A stretch of 34,435 nucleotides of DNA from Bacteroidota bacterium (GCA_018828505.1 JAHJVF010000135.1:1-34435), one strand, 5' to 3'; shown: positions 1 to 8,416, counted from the stretch's first letter. The notes: generated by a model from the sequence alone, not told the origin. Translations and numbers: made by a program.

Positions 1-50
1 CATTTTTATAGTTCTTTAATGTCTTTGCTATTTTCTTCATCGGCTCTATA

Positions 51-65
51 CCTGCTTGCAGCAGG
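51..65. repeat. Short palindrome CCTGCTTGCAGCAGG in the ISL3 remnant
   Basis: Arms CCTGC/GCAGG. It sits between the ...WYENVVKSNL and EPMKKIAKTLKNYK segments. Confidence 0.55.
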
Positions 66-100
66 CAAGTTGGATTTAACAACGTTTTCATACCAACTAT

Positions 101-120
101 CCTGCCTGACGGCAGGCAGG
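101..120. repeat. Short palindrome CCTGCCTGACGGCAGGCAGG in the ISL3 remnant
   Basis: Self-complementary arms. It sits between QASAFF and DSWYENVV, which are in different frames. Confidence 0.6.
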
Positions 121-171
121 CAAAAAATGCCGAAGCTTGTTCTGTTGTCTGCTTTTCAAATATTTCCATAA

Positions 172-186
172 TCCGCCAAAGGCGGA
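172..186. repeat. Short palindrome TCCGCCAAAGGCGGA
   Basis: 6-bp perfect arms. Lies in the ISL3 remnant between RAWKMK and MEIFEKQT. Confidence 0.6.
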
Positions 187-214
187 CTTTCATCTTCCAG
201 GCTCGTGAGGTTAA

Positions 215-270
215 TCCGTCAGCTGACGGACTTGATTTATTTCGATGAACTTTGTCCGTCAGTTGACGGA
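215..270. repeat. Two copies of palindrome TCCGTCAGYTGACGGA (215-230, 255-270)
   Basis: 215-230 is a perfect 16-bp palindrome; 255-270 differs by one base. Both lie in the ISL3 remnant between SDKLTDK and LTSRAWKMK. Confidence 0.7.
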
Positions 271-381
271 TTTGTCTGTTAATTTATCTGAATTTTTTAG
301 CATTACATACTTAGCTTTCTTAAGCAACGGTTCTGTTTTTACTTCCTTCTTGCGTGTATCGTCTATGCCTTTATTAAGATA

Positions 382-417
382 CCTGCCCGCCACGTCAGAA
401 CTAATGAGGCAGGCGGG
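382..417 (-). repeat. 36-bp palindromic repeat, copy A (cctgcccgccacgtcagaactaatgaggcaggcggg)
   Basis: Same arms and length as copies B and C. In the orientation shown it would read PARHVRTNEAGG. It lies in the ISL3 remnant between ...DKYHVVK and YLNKGID. Confidence 0.8.
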
Positions 418-703
418 GGCTTGACCACGTGATATTTGTCATGTACAATTTCAACATCCGAACATTTTTTTTTACTGCTGCAATAAATGCATCCCACATA
501 TCTACGCATACAGCTTTCATACCAGCTAATTGTTTATCTGTAAAGGTTTTTTTGAACAATTCTTCGGTTGCTGATAATGTTCTGTCTTTACCAACTTCTA
601 ATACACGATTTGCCTTGCTATCACTGATGACTGTTATGTATTGATGACCTTTTTTATAACTCTTTTCATCTATATTGATTACGGGAATATCATCTTTATT
701 GTA

Positions 704-908
704 ACTTAAAAAACCACCTTCTTAGAAGGTGGTTATGTACTTTTGGCTACGCCATTACTGTAAAAGATAAATAACAATTGAATAAAAGATATCTTGATCC
801 TGGTCTTTAAAGGAACTCAGAAATTCACATTCTCAAAAGGTGAATTTAAAAAAATTAATGAACGCTTCGCGTGTTTCTTAAAGCCACGTTCTTAGAACGT
901 GGTTGTTT
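704..908. mobile_element. 205-bp insertion inside the ISL3 transposase, bounded by similar hairpins and an ACTTAA direct repeat
   Basis: Hairpins 712-734 (AACCACCTTCTTAGAAGGTGGTT) and 884-902 (CCACGTTCTTAGAACGTGG). ACTTAA at 704-709 and 909-914. Removing one repeat plus the interior restores ...VERGLQRRQLS-YNKDDIPVINIDEKS.... Confidence 0.7.
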
Positions 909-944
909 ACTTAATTGTCGTCTTTGGAGTCCACGTTCTACACT

Positions 945-980
945 CCCGCCTGCCTCTCTCATCTCAACAGGGCGGGCAGG
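945..980 (-). repeat. 36-bp palindromic repeat, copy C, in-frame in the ISL3 transposase (PARPVEMREAGG)
   Basis: Reverse complement cctgcccgccctgttgagatgagagaggcaggcggg lies between ...NRIMCV and SVERGLQRRQLS as exactly 12 codons. Confidence 0.82.
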
Positions 981-1172
981 TACGCACATTATTCGGTTAA
1001 CTTTTTCGTAGCTAATATCAAGCAATTCTCCTGTTTATCTTCAGACCTTTGTCTGGTTATGGGTTGCCTTTAGTACTTTGATAGCATAATCGTCAAATTT
1101 CTTCGTGTGGCGACCATCATCGTCTGCCCACGGTACTGGTATACTCACAACATTGCCAAGTGAATTTTTTAC

Positions 1173-1208
1173 TCCCTGCCACAAGATAGCTATGTCGTGG
1201 CGGGTCGG
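1173..1208 (-). repeat. Diverged 36-bp repeat, copy E, in-frame in the ISL3 N-terminal domain (PTRHDIAILWQG)
   Basis: Reverse complement ccgacccgccacgacatagctatcttgtggcaggga resembles copy A at the arms (CCGCCACG, GGCAGG). It separates CRV from VKNSLGNVVSIPVPWAD in the 144-aa ORF. Confidence 0.55.
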
Positions 1209-1548
1209 TACACGACAATACAAATAGCTGTTATATCCCAATATATCAAGATGTCTCCAGGTCCTTTCCGGACGATAATCATAAATTGGGCATATCTCTC
1301 CTGTTTCTCTGCATACACCTTCGTCATCTGTGTAACGGATAGAAATGTGAACTTCCTTTTTCTGGCTTTTACCGAAGGGACTCATTCGAGCACTCTCTTC
1401 GGTGAAGTTAATTTCATTTACCTCCCATTCAGGAGGTAATTGTAATAGCTCGGTAATAAATTCTGTTGTTTCCATACCTTTAATTTAATAACTTTTCACA
1501 CAATTAACGGTAGAACCGTAATTTTTATATTAAAAAAGTTTGGGAATC

Positions 1549-1575
1549 TACCCCTTCGGGGTTGGAAAGTTTTTT
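1549..1575 (+). terminator. Hairpin with UUCG loop and nearby T-run; terminator-like or IS-end structure
   Basis: accccttcggggt followed shortly by gttttttatg, upstream of the toxin-antitoxin operon. Confidence 0.4.
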
Positions 1576-1723
1576 ATGTCACATTATAGTACAATTACAG
1601 GGTTAATTTCAATTAAAGTTGAGAATAATCATCATATATTAAAGAGGGGAAGTTGGTGTTCATAATTATTTATCGTTTAGTTATTTTTGATTGTTGTTTA
1701 TTAAACTTAAGGAGGATCGAGAT

Positions 1724-1951
1724 ATGAAGTTTACGAGGATAACAGTTAATCCTAATCAAATGAATGGAGTACCCTGTATAAGAGGCTTAAGAATACCTGT
1801 CTCGGTAATTGTTGGAATGATTGCCGAAGGGATCAGAAATGAAGAAATTTTGAACTTATATCCTGACCTGGAAAAAGAAGACATTAAAGAAGCTTTGCAA
1901 TATGCGGCGGAAGCAGTTAGAGAGCAGCAAATTCCACTTATTAATACATGA
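1724..1951 (+). CDS. DUF433-domain antitoxin-like protein
   Basis: MKFTRITVNPNQMNGVPCIRGLRIPVSVIVGMIAEGIRNEEILNLYPDLEKEDIKEALQYAAEAV matches the DUF433 pattern. aaggagg lies upstream of ATG 1724. The ORF track starts further upstream at 1691. Confidence 0.88.
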   Translation: MKFTRITVNPNQMNGVPCIRGLRIPVSVIVGMIAEGIRNEEILNLYPDLEKEDIKEALQYAAEAVREQQIPLINT

Positions 1952-2316
1952 TAAAATTTTTAGTTGATAATGCTCTTTCACCTCTATTATCTACCAAGCT
2001 GTGTGAAAGTGGTTATGATTCAGTTCATGTTCGGGAATTAAATCTCCAAAATTCAGACGATCTTATTATTTTCAATAATGCATTAGAACAGAATAGAGTA
2101 ATAATCTCTGCTGATACCGATTTTAGTACGATTCTCTCAACATGGAAATATTCGTTTCCCTCATTAATTTTATTCAGAAGAGGTATAGCAAGACATCCTC
2201 TAAAGCAAATAAAGATATTACTCGAAAATCTTTCCTCGATTGAGTCTGCATTAGAATCGGGCAGTATTGTAGTGATTGAAGAAAGCCGTATAAGAATTCG
2301 CTCATTACCACTTTAA
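1948..2316 (+). CDS. DUF5615 PIN-like toxin
   Basis: MIKFLVDNALSPLLSTKLCESGYDSVHVRELNLQNSDD...NRVIISADTDFSTIL, with PIN-like acidic motifs. Overlaps the DUF433 gene by ATGA. Confidence 0.87.
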   Translation: MIKFLVDNALSPLLSTKLCESGYDSVHVRELNLQNSDDLIIFNNALEQNRVIISADTDFSTILSTWKYSFPSLILFRRGIARHPLKQIKILLENLSSIESALESGSIVVIEESRIRIRSLPL

Positions 2317-2369
2317 ATACTTGAATTGATTTACAAGAAGATTTATTCTATTTAATCATTTTAATCAAA

Positions 2370-4796
2370 ATGAAAACTGTACTTAAAAAAGAGATGTTTA
2401 ATAACAAATACGGATTTTTTACAGACGATTTCAGAGAATTTGTGATTACCGATCCACGCACTCCGCGGCCGTGGTTTAATTATATGTGGAATGATGAATA
2501 CGTCGGTCTGATTTCTCATACAGGCGGCGGATTTAGTTTTCTGGAAAGCCCGCGCGATAATCGTTTGACAAGAATGCGATACAACTCTTTGCCGTGGGAT
2601 AGACCCGGAAGGTACGTCATCGTTAAAGATGTTGAAACAGGCAAATATTGGTCGTTGAGCTGGGCTCCAACGATCGATCAAAAATATAAATTATTTGAAT
2701 GCAGGCATGGACAAGGTTACACAAAAATCATTACCGAAATTAACGGTATTCGCGGAGAAATAACTTACTTCGTTCCGATAGATTGTAATGCTGAAATTTG
2801 GAGAGTAAAACTCACAAATCTTACCAATCGAAAAAGAAATCTTGAAGTCTACTCTTTTACTGAATTGTTGATGGGAAATGCATTGAACGATTTAATCAAT
2901 CAACCCAACGATAAACATTTCACTGAAATTTATTTCAATAAAAAACATAAAACGCTTGTTGCAACAAGACGCTATTGGGTTTTGAATAGAAGAGTAACTG
3001 TCGAACAACCCAATTTAGATTGGAAGTATAAAATTCTTTTTACTCAAACACTTCCGATAAAAGGATTTGATGGAAGTCTCGATAATTTCATCGGACGTTG
3101 GCGTGCAGAATCAAATCCCGAATCCATCGAAACAGGAAAGATGAAAAATACCGAAATTACGGCAGGCGATCCGGTTGCGGCACTTCAATCAAAAATATCT
3201 CTCAATCCAAAATCTGAAAAAGATTTTGCCGTAGTGATGGCTGTATCGCCGAAAGAAGTCGAAAATCCTTATGAGCATTTAAATTGGGATTTGTTGACCA
3301 AAATCGAAACTATCGATGAAAAATTTTCTGAACTCAGAAAAAAATGGGATGATTACCTTTCGGCTTTTAAGGTTTATTCATCAGATAGTAAATTTGATTT
3401 GATGTTAAACGTTTGGAATCAATATCAAGCCGCGGTTACTTTTGATATGTCGCGAAATGCAGGATACTATCATGGTGGACTTTTATTCGGAACCGGCATG
3501 CGAGATCAATTTCAGGATATTCTCGGAGTGGTTATCGTAAATCCGGAGAACGTCCGCTCTCGTCTAATCAATGCACTTCGATTTCAATTTAAAGATGGTT
3601 CAACTCTTCATAATTTTTTCAAATTGACAGATTGGGGAGAACGTACAAATCACTCCGATACTCCACTTTGGATTCCTTTTGGAATTGTTGAATACCTGAA
3701 TGAAACCGCAGATTTTTCGATTCTTGATGAAGTAGTTAAATTTTATGATGAAGGGGAAGCAACTGTTTATGAGCATTTAAAGAGAGCAATTGATTTTTGT
3801 CTTTCTTTGACCAGTTCGCGAGGAATTCCTAAAATCATGAATGGCGATTGGAATGATACTCTCGATAAAGTTGGGCCCAAAGGTGAAGGTGAAACAATTT
3901 GGGGTGCTTTCTTTTTGGCATACATTATCAAAAAAGTCCTTGAGCTTCTGGAATGGAAAAAAGATTTCGATACATTGAACAGATGGAAAACCAAATATCA
4001 AAAAATTTCAGAAGTTGTCAACAAAGTCGCTTGGGATGGTGAATGGTACATCCGCGCATTCAAAGATAATGGCGAACCACTCGGTACTCACAAAGCAAAG
4101 CAAGGAAAAATTTTTATTAATGTACAATCGTGGTCGGTGATCTCTGGACTTGCACCGAAAGAGAGAGCAGATAAATGTATTTCGTCGGTTAAAAAATATC
4201 TTGCAAGACCAAACGGAATTCAAATTTGCTGGCCGTCATTTACAGAAATTGAAGTAGATGTCGGTTTGATTAGTCGTTGCGTCCCTGGTAAAAAAGAAAA
4301 CGGTGCAATCTTCAATCACGCTTCATCGTGGTTTGTTCTTGCTTCAATTCTAAATGGCGATGTTGATTTTGCTTATGATGTTTACATGCGAATGAATCCT
4401 TTGAATTCATCGAAGAGAATTGACAGATATGAGGTCGAACCTTACGTTTACGCAGAATATATTACAAGCCCCGATCATCCAACCGAAGGACAAGCAAGTC
4501 ATTCATGGCTAACAGGTACGGCAGTGTGGATGTTGAGAATTGGAATCGATTACATTCTCGGCTTCAATACATCGTTAAAAGGATTGACAATTAATCCAAA
4601 CATTCCTTCACATTGGAAAGAATTCAGAGCGGAGAGAAAATTCAGAGGGAAATTAATCAAACTGCATGTTCTCAATCCACACGGAAAAAATTCCGGATTC
4701 AGCGAAATAAAAATTAACGGAGAGAAAGTTGATAATAACTTTATTGAAGTTGAAAAGTTTAACGAACATGAAATCGATGTAGAGTTGATTTTATAA
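2370..4796 (+). CDS. GH94-family glycoside phosphorylase (cellobiose phosphorylase-like)
   Basis: 808-aa ORF with GMRDQFQDILGVVIVNPE, MNGDWNDTLDKVGPKGEGETIWGAFFLAY and PYVYAEYITSPDHPTEGQASHSWLTGTAVWM motifs. Confidence 0.87.
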   Translation: MKTVLKKEMFNNKYGFFTDDFREFVITDPRTPRPWFNYMWNDEYVGLISHTGGGFSFLESPRDNRLTRMRYNSLPWDRPGRYVIVKDVETGKYWSLSWAPTIDQKYKLFECRHGQGYTKIITEINGIRGEITYFVPIDCNAEIWRVKLTNLTNRKRNLEVYSFTELLMGNALNDLINQPNDKHFTEIYFNKKHKTLVATRRYWVLNRRVTVEQPNLDWKYKILFTQTLPIKGFDGSLDNFIGRWRAESNPESIETGKMKNTEITAGDPVAALQSKISLNPKSEKDFAVVMAVSPKEVENPYEHLNWDLLTKIETIDEKFSELRKKWDDYLSAFKVYSSDSKFDLMLNVWNQYQAAVTFDMSRNAGYYHGGLLFGTGMRDQFQDILGVVIVNPENVRSRLINALRFQFKDGSTLHNFFKLTDWGERTNHSDTPLWIPFGIVEYLNETADFSILDEVVKFYDEGEATVYEHLKRAIDFCLSLTSSRGIPKIMNGDWNDTLDKVGPKGEGETIWGAFFLAYIIKKVLELLEWKKDFDTLNRWKTKYQKISEVVNKVAWDGEWYIRAFKDNGEPLGTHKAKQGKIFINVQSWSVISGLAPKERADKCISSVKKYLARPNGIQICWPSFTEIEVDVGLISRCVPGKKENGAIFNHASSWFVLASILNGDVDFAYDVYMRMNPLNSSKRIDRYEVEPYVYAEYITSPDHPTEGQASHSWLTGTAVWMLRIGIDYILGFNTSLKGLTINPNIPSHWKEFRAERKFRGKLIKLHVLNPHGKNSGFSEIKINGEKVDNNFIEVEKFNEHEIDVELIL

Positions 4797-4800
4797 CAAA

Positions 4801-4949
4801 TAATATTACTCAAGTTGACCGCCTTATTTGTAATTGATTATTTTATAATGAGTTAAAGAAAGTTAAAAATTTTAATGTTCTTCATAAAAACATTATATTT
4901 TTCAAAAAATAGACTTTTTCTTTTTACGCGGTCAACTTGAGTAATATTA
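4801..4949. repeat. 149-bp element with perfect 22-bp terminal inverted repeats
   Basis: taatattactcaagttgaccgc (4801-4822) and its exact reverse complement gcggtcaacttgagtaatatta (4928-4949). Confidence 0.8.
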
Positions 4950-4968
4950 ATAGGAGTCAAACAGAACA

Positions 4969-6834
4969 TTGAAGAAAATTTTTATCTTAATCGTAGTTAT
5001 TTTGGGTATCAAAGAGCTAAGTGCACAAGAACTAAGAGGTACATGGATTGCACGCGACCAGCTTGCAACGAAAGAAGCCCTCGCACTTGCAATGGACAGT
5101 CTTGCAGCAAATAATTTCAATGTGGTTTACGTTAATGCGTGGAGTCGCGGCTATCCTCTATGGCAAAGTGATATTTTTTATCAACATACCGGAACAGCTA
5201 TTGATCCAGCATTCGTTGGACGTGATATATTAGCGGAAGCAATTGCTGAAGGGCATAAGCATGGGCTTCACGTTGAAGCTTGGTTCGAATATGGATTCGT
5301 TGGCGGATACGTATTGTATTATCCGGGGACAAGCGGAAAAGGAAAAATATTTGACGTTCATCCGGAATGGGTTGCAAAACGTCAAGATGGCGGAGAAAAA
5401 GACAACAGCAATTTTTATTGGATGGTTCAAACGAGAAGAGATGTGCAAGATTTTTTAATTGCTCTTTGTACAGAGATGGCTCGCAAATATGATCTCGATG
5501 GAATTGAATTGGACCGAATAAGATACTCGAGTTTGCAGTATGGCTATGATTCGTACACTGATAGTTTATATCGTCTAGAACATAGCGGAAATCCTCTACC
5601 GATCAATTATTCAGATGCATCATTTATCCGCTGGCGTGCAGATAAATTAAATGAGTTTGCTGCCAGAATCTACGACAGTCTTAAAGCAATAAATCCTAAT
5701 CTAAATATTTCGAATGCACCGAGCTTATACAGTTCAAGTTCATATACGTCGTATACTAATTTTTGTCAGGATTGGGCCTGGTGGGTGAATAATAATAAGA
5801 TCGATAACGTTCAGGTTCAGATGTATGTAAGTTCTCCTGCTTCTTTTTCATCTATATTAGATTATGCAAATACATTAGCCGCTAATAAATCAAAAGTTTT
5901 TCCGGCTTTTGCCGTAGCACCATCGGGAACTCCACTTATTCTCGAATCGGTGTTACAGTTTATCGATATCGCAAGAGCTAAAGGTCATAATGGGAATTCA
6001 ATTTGGTACTATACCGACCTTCGTTCATATTTCTCCGGAATAAAAAATGCACGTTATAATGATAAAACATATCCGCCATTCTCAAAAACTGATTGGAGAG
6101 AAGTAAAAAAGATAATCAGCATCTCAAACTCCGCAGATGCAGTAAGATTCGGCAATTGGTTCAACAGTTTAGTTTATGGTTATGATGGTCCTTCAATTTA
6201 TTCTAACTATGGCGATTCTGCTGCGGTGAGTTATTACATCGATGTACCGGCAAATGGATTTTATGAAGTCTATGCATTTGTTCCGATCGGTGCAGACCGT
6301 GCACAGAATGCGGAGTACATTGTTATTGATCCCTCTGGAGTTGAAAAGAGAGTTTACGTTGATCAGTCTGATGTTAACAATAAACGCTGGTTTAAATTGG
6401 GTGATTTCAAACTGAAAGCCGGTAGAAGTCTTGTTGCTGTTTTAAGCAATCGTGGAATTGCAGCCGGTAAAAGAGTTAGTGCTGATGCGATAATGATAAA
6501 ATTGAACAGAAGATTATCCCCGGAAGTAATAACATCAGTTGAAACTGAAAAGAATTTGAATGAAAGTTTTGAACATAAGATCAATTTGAAAAATTATCCG
6601 AATCCTTTTAATGATCAGACGACTGTTACTTTTGAATTAACTGAATCAAAAAGAGTAGATCTTTCACTATATAATATATTAGGTGAAAATGTTATGAAGG
6701 TTGAGAGGTTTAGTGGTAAAAAGGGAATAAATAACATTCAGATCGATACTTCTTCCTTTCCGAGCGGAATTTATTTTTGCTCGCTTGAGCTTGATGATAA
6801 AATTTATTTCGGTAAGCTGCTTCTCTTGAAATAG
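4969..6834 (+). CDS. Secreted GHL10/DUF187-type glycosyl hydrolase-like protein with T9SS sorting tail
   Basis: TTG start; signal MKKIFILIVVILGIKELSAQ; ELRGTWIARD...NNFNVVYVNAW...YDLDGIELDRIRY; C-terminal NYPNPFNDQTTVTFELTESKRVDLSLYNILG...SGIYFCSLELDDKIYFGKLLLLK. Confidence 0.8.
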   Translation: MKKIFILIVVILGIKELSAQELRGTWIARDQLATKEALALAMDSLAANNFNVVYVNAWSRGYPLWQSDIFYQHTGTAIDPAFVGRDILAEAIAEGHKHGLHVEAWFEYGFVGGYVLYYPGTSGKGKIFDVHPEWVAKRQDGGEKDNSNFYWMVQTRRDVQDFLIALCTEMARKYDLDGIELDRIRYSSLQYGYDSYTDSLYRLEHSGNPLPINYSDASFIRWRADKLNEFAARIYDSLKAINPNLNISNAPSLYSSSSYTSYTNFCQDWAWWVNNNKIDNVQVQMYVSSPASFSSILDYANTLAANKSKVFPAFAVAPSGTPLILESVLQFIDIARAKGHNGNSIWYYTDLRSYFSGIKNARYNDKTYPPFSKTDWREVKKIISISNSADAVRFGNWFNSLVYGYDGPSIYSNYGDSAAVSYYIDVPANGFYEVYAFVPIGADRAQNAEYIVIDPSGVEKRVYVDQSDVNNKRWFKLGDFKLKAGRSLVAVLSNRGIAAGKRVSADAIMIKLNRRLSPEVITSVETEKNLNESFEHKINLKNYPNPFNDQTTVTFELTESKRVDLSLYNILGENVMKVERFSGKKGINNIQIDTSSFPSGIYFCSLELDDKIYFGKLLLLK

Positions 6835-7275
6835 TTATTTATCCAAGAGCTTAAATCTTAATCTCAGCACATCATTTTCAAAACTTGTCGAAATGATTTT
6901 AAAGCGTCCAATTTCTGAAGTTGAGTTTACGTGAATTCCGCTGCAAGGGCAAGAATCGTAATCGCCAATTTTAATAATTCGCAATGTGTCGCCAGCCTCA
7001 TCCGGAAGTCTTTCCAAATTAAACATCTTTTCAGCTTCTAAGCGCGGGATGAATTCTTCGTAAACATCCAAGCTCTTTACGATTACCTCATTAACACGTT
7101 TTTCAATTTCGTCAATCTCGAGTTCAGTTATTTCTCTATTGAACTTGTAATCGCACTTGGATTTTTTCTTTTCGATATGGGCGCTAAATGCTCTTCCGCA
7201 ATCGAACATTCTAACCATAGTTTGGTTAAGAATATGTTCAGCAGAATGCATTCTTGGATCATAATCTTTTTTCAT
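6835..7275 (-). CDS. AlaX-like alanyl-tRNA editing / SAD-domain protein
   Basis: MHSAEHILNQTM (HxxxH) and SCPCSGIHVNSTSEIGRFKI zinc-binding motifs typical of the AlaRS editing domain. Confidence 0.8.
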   Translation of the reverse strand: MKKDYDPRMHSAEHILNQTMVRMFDCGRAFSAHIEKKKSKCDYKFNREITELEIDEIEKRVNEVIVKSLDVYEEFIPRLEAEKMFNLERLPDEAGDTLRIIKIGDYDSCPCSGIHVNSTSEIGRFKIISTSFENDVLRLRFKLLDK

Positions 7276-8308
7276 AGTAGGAATTATCCCTATTTACTTG
7301 AACAACAATTTTTCCAATCGTCTTTCCCGATTTTAATTTTGATACTGCATCCGGCAGCTTATCATATGGAAATCTTTCACCAATAAAGGGTTTTGGCAGA
7401 TTGAGTTCCTGCACTTCTGCTAAAATTTCTTTTAACATTTCTACTTTATCGTAAAGCCAGATAAGATTAAAACCGCTTACAGTTTTGTTTTGCTCAATGA
7501 TCCGAAGAGTATCGATTTTAGGTCGTCGTAAATAATTAGCAGCAAGCTTAAAATAATTTGAACTAAACTTACCGGTTGAGAAACTAGCTCCGCCGTAAAT
7601 CATCATTCTCCCCATTGGAGCGAGTAAATCGTATTTGATCTTTAAAACATCTCCTCCAATAGATTCCAGAGCTAAATCGAGTGTTCGATCTTTTAGTGCA
7701 CGTATTAGATTCTTTTTAAAATATTTATCTCTTACAATGATTTGGTCATAACCTTCTGATTTGGCAAAATCAGTTTTTGATTCATTGCCTATGACCCCTA
7801 TAGTATAAGCATTAAATCTTTTTGCAATTCTATTCGCATAAAGTCCTACACCACCGACAGCACTTTCAATTAAAACAGTTTGTCCAAATTGAAGATTACC
7901 AAGTTTCGTCAGAGCGTAATAAGCAGTCAATGAATTAACGATAAAACTTGCTCCTTCATCGAATGTCCAATCGTTCGGGATTTTCAAAATGTATCGTTGG
8001 TCGATATTCAAGTGTGTTGTAAAGCTTCCAAATTTAATTACTCCCATGACCCTATCGCCAATTTCGGATTCTCTAACTAAGTCTCCTTTATTTATAACTA
8101 ATCCGGAAAATTCAATTCCCGGGATAAAATCTCGTTTCGGTGCAGCTTTGTACAGACCAAGAACAGTAAAGACGTCTGCGAAATTAAGTCCGATTGATTT
8201 TATTTCAATTGTAACTTCATGATCTTGCGGAAGAGGAAGCTCTTCCGAGACCAATTTCAGTTTTTTTATTGAACCGGGTTTTGAAATTCTATAAGACTTT
8301 CTAATCAT
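7259..8308 (-). CDS. Zinc-binding dehydrogenase / NADPH:quinone reductase-like (MDR superfamily)
   Basis: 349 aa: SIGLNFADVFTVLGLYKAAPKRDFIPGIEFSGLV...VLIESAVGGVGLYANRIAK. Overlaps the AlaX-like gene by 17 bp. Confidence 0.88.
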   Translation of the reverse strand: MIRKSYRISKPGSIKKLKLVSEELPLPQDHEVTIEIKSIGLNFADVFTVLGLYKAAPKRDFIPGIEFSGLVINKGDLVRESEIGDRVMGVIKFGSFTTHLNIDQRYILKIPNDWTFDEGASFIVNSLTAYYALTKLGNLQFGQTVLIESAVGGVGLYANRIAKRFNAYTIGVIGNESKTDFAKSEGYDQIIVRDKYFKKNLIRALKDRTLDLALESIGGDVLKIKYDLLAPMGRMMIYGGASFSTGKFSSNYFKLAANYLRRPKIDTLRIIEQNKTVSGFNLIWLYDKVEMLKEILAEVQELNLPKPFIGERFPYDKLPDAVSKLKSGKTIGKIVVQVNRDNSYYEKRL

Positions 8309-8366
8309 AAGGGGATATTCTCATAACTTAGCGGCAAGCTAAAAAGTTTAAGAAATAATAACAAGA

Positions 8367-8392
8367 AATCTCTATCAATTGATATAGAGATT
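8367..8392. repeat. Inverted repeat aatctctat...atagagatt in a divergent intergenic region
   Basis: 9-bp arms with an 8-nt loop, directly seen. Confidence 0.6.
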
Positions 8393-8416
8393 CGTTTATA
8401 TTTAATACCCCCAAAA

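Larger units (their letters stand above)
1..1475 (-). pseudogene. Degenerate ISL3-family transposase, 3' end outside the window
   Basis: Minus-strand translation gives the zinc-finger/HTH N-terminus (...RTWRHLDILGYNSYLYCRVP...IPVPWAD...FDDYAIKVLKATHNQTK, ORF 1041..1475), then GELLDISYEKVNRIMCV...SVERGLQRRQLS, then YNKDDIPVINIDEKSYKKGHQYITVISDSKANRVLEVGKDRTLSATEELFKKTFTDKQLAGMKAVCVDMWDAFIAAVKK, then EIVHDKYHV...KYLNKGIDDTRKKEV...LLKKAKYVMLKNSDKL and IFEKQTTEQASAFF...DSWYENVVKSNL...EPMKKIAKTLKNYK. Interrupted by in-frame stops, frameshifts and several insertions. Confidence 0.88.

Noticed and set aside
429-644. 71-aa plus-strand ORF
   Set aside because: It is antisense to the ISL3 transposase catalytic domain, which reads clearly on the minus strand.
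1197-1439. 80-aa plus-strand ORF
   Set aside because: Antisense to the ISL3 zinc-finger ORF; no recognisable protein features.
2361-2681. 106-aa minus-strand ORF over the 5' end of the GH94 gene
   Set aside because: Shadow ORF; the plus-strand GH94 motifs are convincing.
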